From Acridotheres tristis (Eukaryota > Chordata > Aves > Passeriformes > Sturnidae): a stretch of 64,000 nt of DNA. A model generated the notes under the pieces. It was not told where the DNA came from, made no database searches, and saw nothing but the letters and a program-made list of their open reading frames with translations. The position numbers and the translations under genes were made by a program. Numbering within the stretch: the first letter of the stretch is position 1; the number at the start of each line of letters is the position of its first letter. Below, piece after piece: positions 60,481 through 64,000 of this stretch. Location: NCBI GenBank assembly GCA_037013685.1, contig CM072891.1, positions 2,288,001-2,352,000 of the forward strand, in the 5' to 3' direction.

Positions 60481-63400
60481 GGACAGATGCTTAAAGAAAA
60501 ATTTCCAGCAACAAAATTTCCAGCCACTGCTTTATGACTATGCTGGGGTGATTTTTCTTTTCACCAGGATCATTACAACCACCATCTGACTTAGGAATTC
60601 TGATGAAGAGAAATGCTGACAGTCTTTGAATGAAGTCTGTAATAAACAAGCAGATAAAGTCATGATGGTTGATCCTGAAGAGAGGATTTGGAATCCCTTA
60701 TGCCCTTCCAAACTCTTGTAGCTTTCAGGTGTTCATCCTGTGTCATTTACCAGCTCATTTTGATGAATATGTTTTGCATTACTTATGTGCCTAAATACAA
60801 CAACTACATTAGCATGCTGTAAAGCATGTAGTGCTTTTCACAGGTCTTATTTGGACTGCATATTCTTCTGCACAAATCCAGGTTCAACTAAACAATGGAA
60901 TATTGAATTTTGGCTAAAATGACATTAGTAATGACATTTTCTATTTTTATTTAATTAGTTAAATGATATCATTTCTCTATTGTCATGTCATTATTCTTCT
61001 CTTCAGAATGCCAATATTTACTGGTGGCTTTCTAATTTACACAGTTTCTTTTTGTTATTGAAAAATTATGCTCAGTTATTCTTTTCATCCTAAGTGCTGA
61101 TTATCATAGTTCCAATATTCAGAAGCAGACTAGCATATACTACATATACTTTCAAAGCTTTTACATCAAAGCTTTTACTGCTGTAAGATCTTTGATGAAG
61201 CAAGGCAATATAATTTTTTAATTAATTAAATTTTTTTCTTAGCAACATGTACCACCAAACTAATAGTTAGCTTCAAACCACAGAAAGCAAAGAAGCACAG
61301 TTTTCTTTCCTGTATCAATGAAATTATATAATCGCCTCCAAAGATATCATTATGATGATATTGATACTGTTTTGTAAACATGTAAAAATACAATGATGTG
61401 GTTCCACTTTGATACAATCACCAAAAAAATAAGGAAAAATGAAAAAATTTGAGAAAACCTATTTCCTACAAAATAGTTTAGGAAAACATGAAAAATTCAC
61501 AGTCACGGCCCTGTGGAATATATTATATTCAAGGCCTTAGGGATCCTGAGCAAAACATTACTACTCTGTTGGGACTTTCACTTCAGATTTGAGAACTCCA
61601 TTAGCATGAGCAGCTGCTGAGCCTGCAGCATGAGCCTGCTGGAACTCCCTGTGCATGTCTGTGCTGAGTGCTAGTGGCTGCTGGGGCAGAGATGGCATTC
61701 CAGAAGAAGTTGTGATTCTTTTTTGTTACACAAAATAAAAGTTATTTCAATATCAGAGGATGGAGAAAACTGTCCATGAATGGAGAGGAAAGGTCATCTA
61801 GGGTCTGCCTGATGCTACACAAAGTGCAGGATTCCCAGCCTTTGATAGGATATAAGACCATTTTAATATTCTACCTTTGAAAAGTGGAATTTTTAACGCC
61901 ATTTTTGTCACAATTTTCTTATGGAGATCTGGCAAGAGCCCAACATCATCTTTCTCACTCACCCCTAATGTAGAATATTGATGAAGGAAGTGGAGATGAC
62001 GAGTTACATTCTTCTGTATTATTACAATGAGTTTTGAATTAATTCCCTTGACTCTGTTTTTTTTGCTACTGCATTCAAATATGTTAATAACTACACAGAG
62101 CACTTTTACTGCTGTCAGGAGGAAGAATAAAAGAGAGATCCCAAAGTATGCTAGTGGACACAATAAAAATTATTTTCATTTGAAGTTCATGAAAAAGAAT
62201 ACGCAGTGGGTGACCACAGAAACAGGTGCAGGTATAGCCATGAGTCATCTAAAAAATGTAGCTAGAAAAATAACACATTCCCCCTTAATTTTATGCAAAA
62301 CACTGCTGCACTCTTACTTCACTATATGAAGAATGAGTAGCTCAAAGTGGAAAAGATGTCCCATGGAGAAGAATGATTTTCATTTGGTGCTTTCTTTTTC
62401 TAAGGAAAAAAAATGAGAAATACAAAAATTAGCATTAATAATAAGATCAAAGTTTTATGCTCTGAAAAAGCTTAAAAAAGTTATTTAAATAGGAAAAATT
62501 TTCTCATCTCAACAGATATTGTCACCAGAATTTATTGGAATCTTATTATACTTCATACTTTGGATAGTGGCCGGCACAGCTGATAGTAACAAATCTGGAA
62601 AAGGAGAGGAAGAGGCATTTTTACATTTCCATGTTGGCTTTTAAAAAAGTAAAGTAGATAGATTTAGTAAGGAGCAAATAATAGGTACATAGGCAGCATA
62701 ATTTAATGCTGAGTGAGGTAATAAAGTAGAAAACACACTGAGTAACATCAGGGCTCTGTCAGGTTAGATTGTCAGATGAAGCCCAGGGAAATAGCCAGAA
62801 GGTTTGTATGACCACGCTTATATACTTCTGGTAGCAGGATACAGTGGAATAGAAATCTTTTAAAGTACAGTTTCTATCAGACACCTGTTTCCTGGAAAAA
62901 GAAAAAATAATGTAGAGACTGCAGTATTCATTAAGTGTCCAGCCTCAGCAGTCTGTTAGGGTCAACTCTGAATTTCACAATTCTATTATACTCAGAAGTT
63001 TCCCCTATATTTCCACATCATATTTTTCCATCTCCATGCAGAAATTACCTCTCTGCTCCTCATTAGATATATACAACTGCAATGCTGTATGCAGTGTAGG
63101 AGATGGGTGCTGCATTATTAATTAGATACTGTTTTCTAATTTTTCTCTGTAAAAGAAAAAAACATTATTGAATGCATCATTACACTTGTAATTGGACTTA
63201 AGAGAGAACTGAGAGGTTCCTTTGTAGAAAATATTCATGTTTTGAAATAATTTGGTTCCAATTTGTGCCAAACATACTTCTGAAAAAATATTTAATCCTA
63301 TTCTATGTGACATCTGCCTTTCATGTTTTAATGTAGACAGAAAAGAAGCTAGAATGTTTAAATTCTGCTGCACTGCCATGATATGATCTATCACAGGATG

Positions 63401-64000
63401 TAATGTGATATATTTACCAAATGCCTTTGCTTCTAAAACATCAGGAAGAAAAGGAAAAATGGTAATGATAATGTAAAATAACAAAGTATCTGTCCAAATA
63501 ATGTAGCTTTCAAACAGAAGTTTTTATTTTGTCTGGTGCTAAGGTTTCTTAAGCAGGTTTATAGATATGTCTTTTAGTAGACTTATGGTAAAGATTACAG
63601 TTTTTTTCTTCAAAATAAGTTTGGCCAAAAATATTAGTTCTATTAAAATTTTGTAATCTTTTTTATTTCTGAATTCAGTTACAATGGTTGCTCCTAACAG
63701 TGGTTAGTGAATAGATTAATAATCATTCCCAGCCCATATGCAGCTAAAAGTTATTTGCACTACAGTGAGAAAGGACAGTGATAAATTGGTCAAATCCAAT
63801 AAAAGAAACACTGAGTGCAAAATTATGCAGAATCTAATTTCAGCAGAAAAATGACTGAGTACTAAATATTAAGAGTACTGAGAAAATCGATGCTGACTAT
63901 TGAGAATACATAATTAATCCAGTGAAAAGGCACATGTATATTTTACAATCAAAGTGACTCTTCTAAAATTCAAATACAAGGTTTGGCTTAGAGAGAACAT
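60481..64000. other. AT-rich noncoding DNA
   Basis: No gene is recognised. A small GC-richer patch lies at 61610-61700. Two minus-strand frames stand out by length only: 61798-62163 (121 residues, hydrophobic start) and 63122-63513 (130 codons open). Neither has a motif that I recognise and neither has gene context. No RNA gene or clear repeat is seen up to the window end. Confidence 0.45.

Noticed and set aside
1..64000. CRISPR arrays, operons, riboswitches, bacterial promoters
   Set aside because: The sequence has vertebrate features (CR1 LINEs, microsatellites, CpG depletion) and no regularly spaced direct repeats.

Overview
This window looks like a piece of bird nuclear genome, from an intergenic desert or inside very long introns. 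The background is AT-rich and CpG-poor, and there is no operon-like packing of genes. The only repeat family that I recognise with confidence is the CR1 LINE, in copies of very different age, as is typical of birds. One block near 22.0-22.3 kb resembles an LTR that I associate with songbird genomes, so a passerine is my best guess; this is inference, not proof. I found no intact protein-coding gene, rRNA, tRNA, CRISPR array or bacterial-type feature. Nearly all open frames are short and look like chance or repeat-derived frames.

Layout. 1-8.9 kb is plain AT-rich DNA. An eroded CR1 3' tail on the minus strand sits at about 8.95-9.02 kb. 9-18 kb is repeat-poor, with a stretch at 14.55-15.83 kb that has the look of conserved noncoding DNA. 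Two very old CR1 tails lie at 18.1 and 20.2 kb, and a long A-rich tract at 19.2 kb. An LTR-like block (22.0-22.3 kb) is followed at once by a younger CR1 3' part (22.44-23.2 kb). A minus-strand CR1 piece from the end of ORF2 lies at 27.9-28.5 kb. 28.5-44.9 kb is mostly featureless apart from microsatellites.

The most gene-regulatory-looking part is 44.6-52.2 kb. It holds a CpG-dense island with a near-consensus CTCF motif (45.04 kb), an unidentified GC-rich block with a second, minus-strand CTCF-like core (47.8 kb), and a third CTCF-like site (52.15 kb). At 53.0-53.7 kb there is a rarely preserved piece of a CR1: the 5' region and the start of ORF1, with no ORF2 or 3' end after it. More CR1 3' tails follow at 58.0-58.5 and 58.9-59.0 kb.

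The most unusual item is a decayed protein-coding relic on the minus strand at about 59.30-60.01 kb. It has about 165 codons with a single internal stop, then a second open stretch of 65 codons after a frameshift. Its residue make-up looks protein-like and it matches no CR1 protein I recognise. I suggest, with low confidence, that it is an old endogenous RNA-virus nucleoprotein-like insertion (bornavirus-like), with a decayed retrogene as the alternative. It abuts an unidentified GC-rich block at 60.05-60.48 kb.
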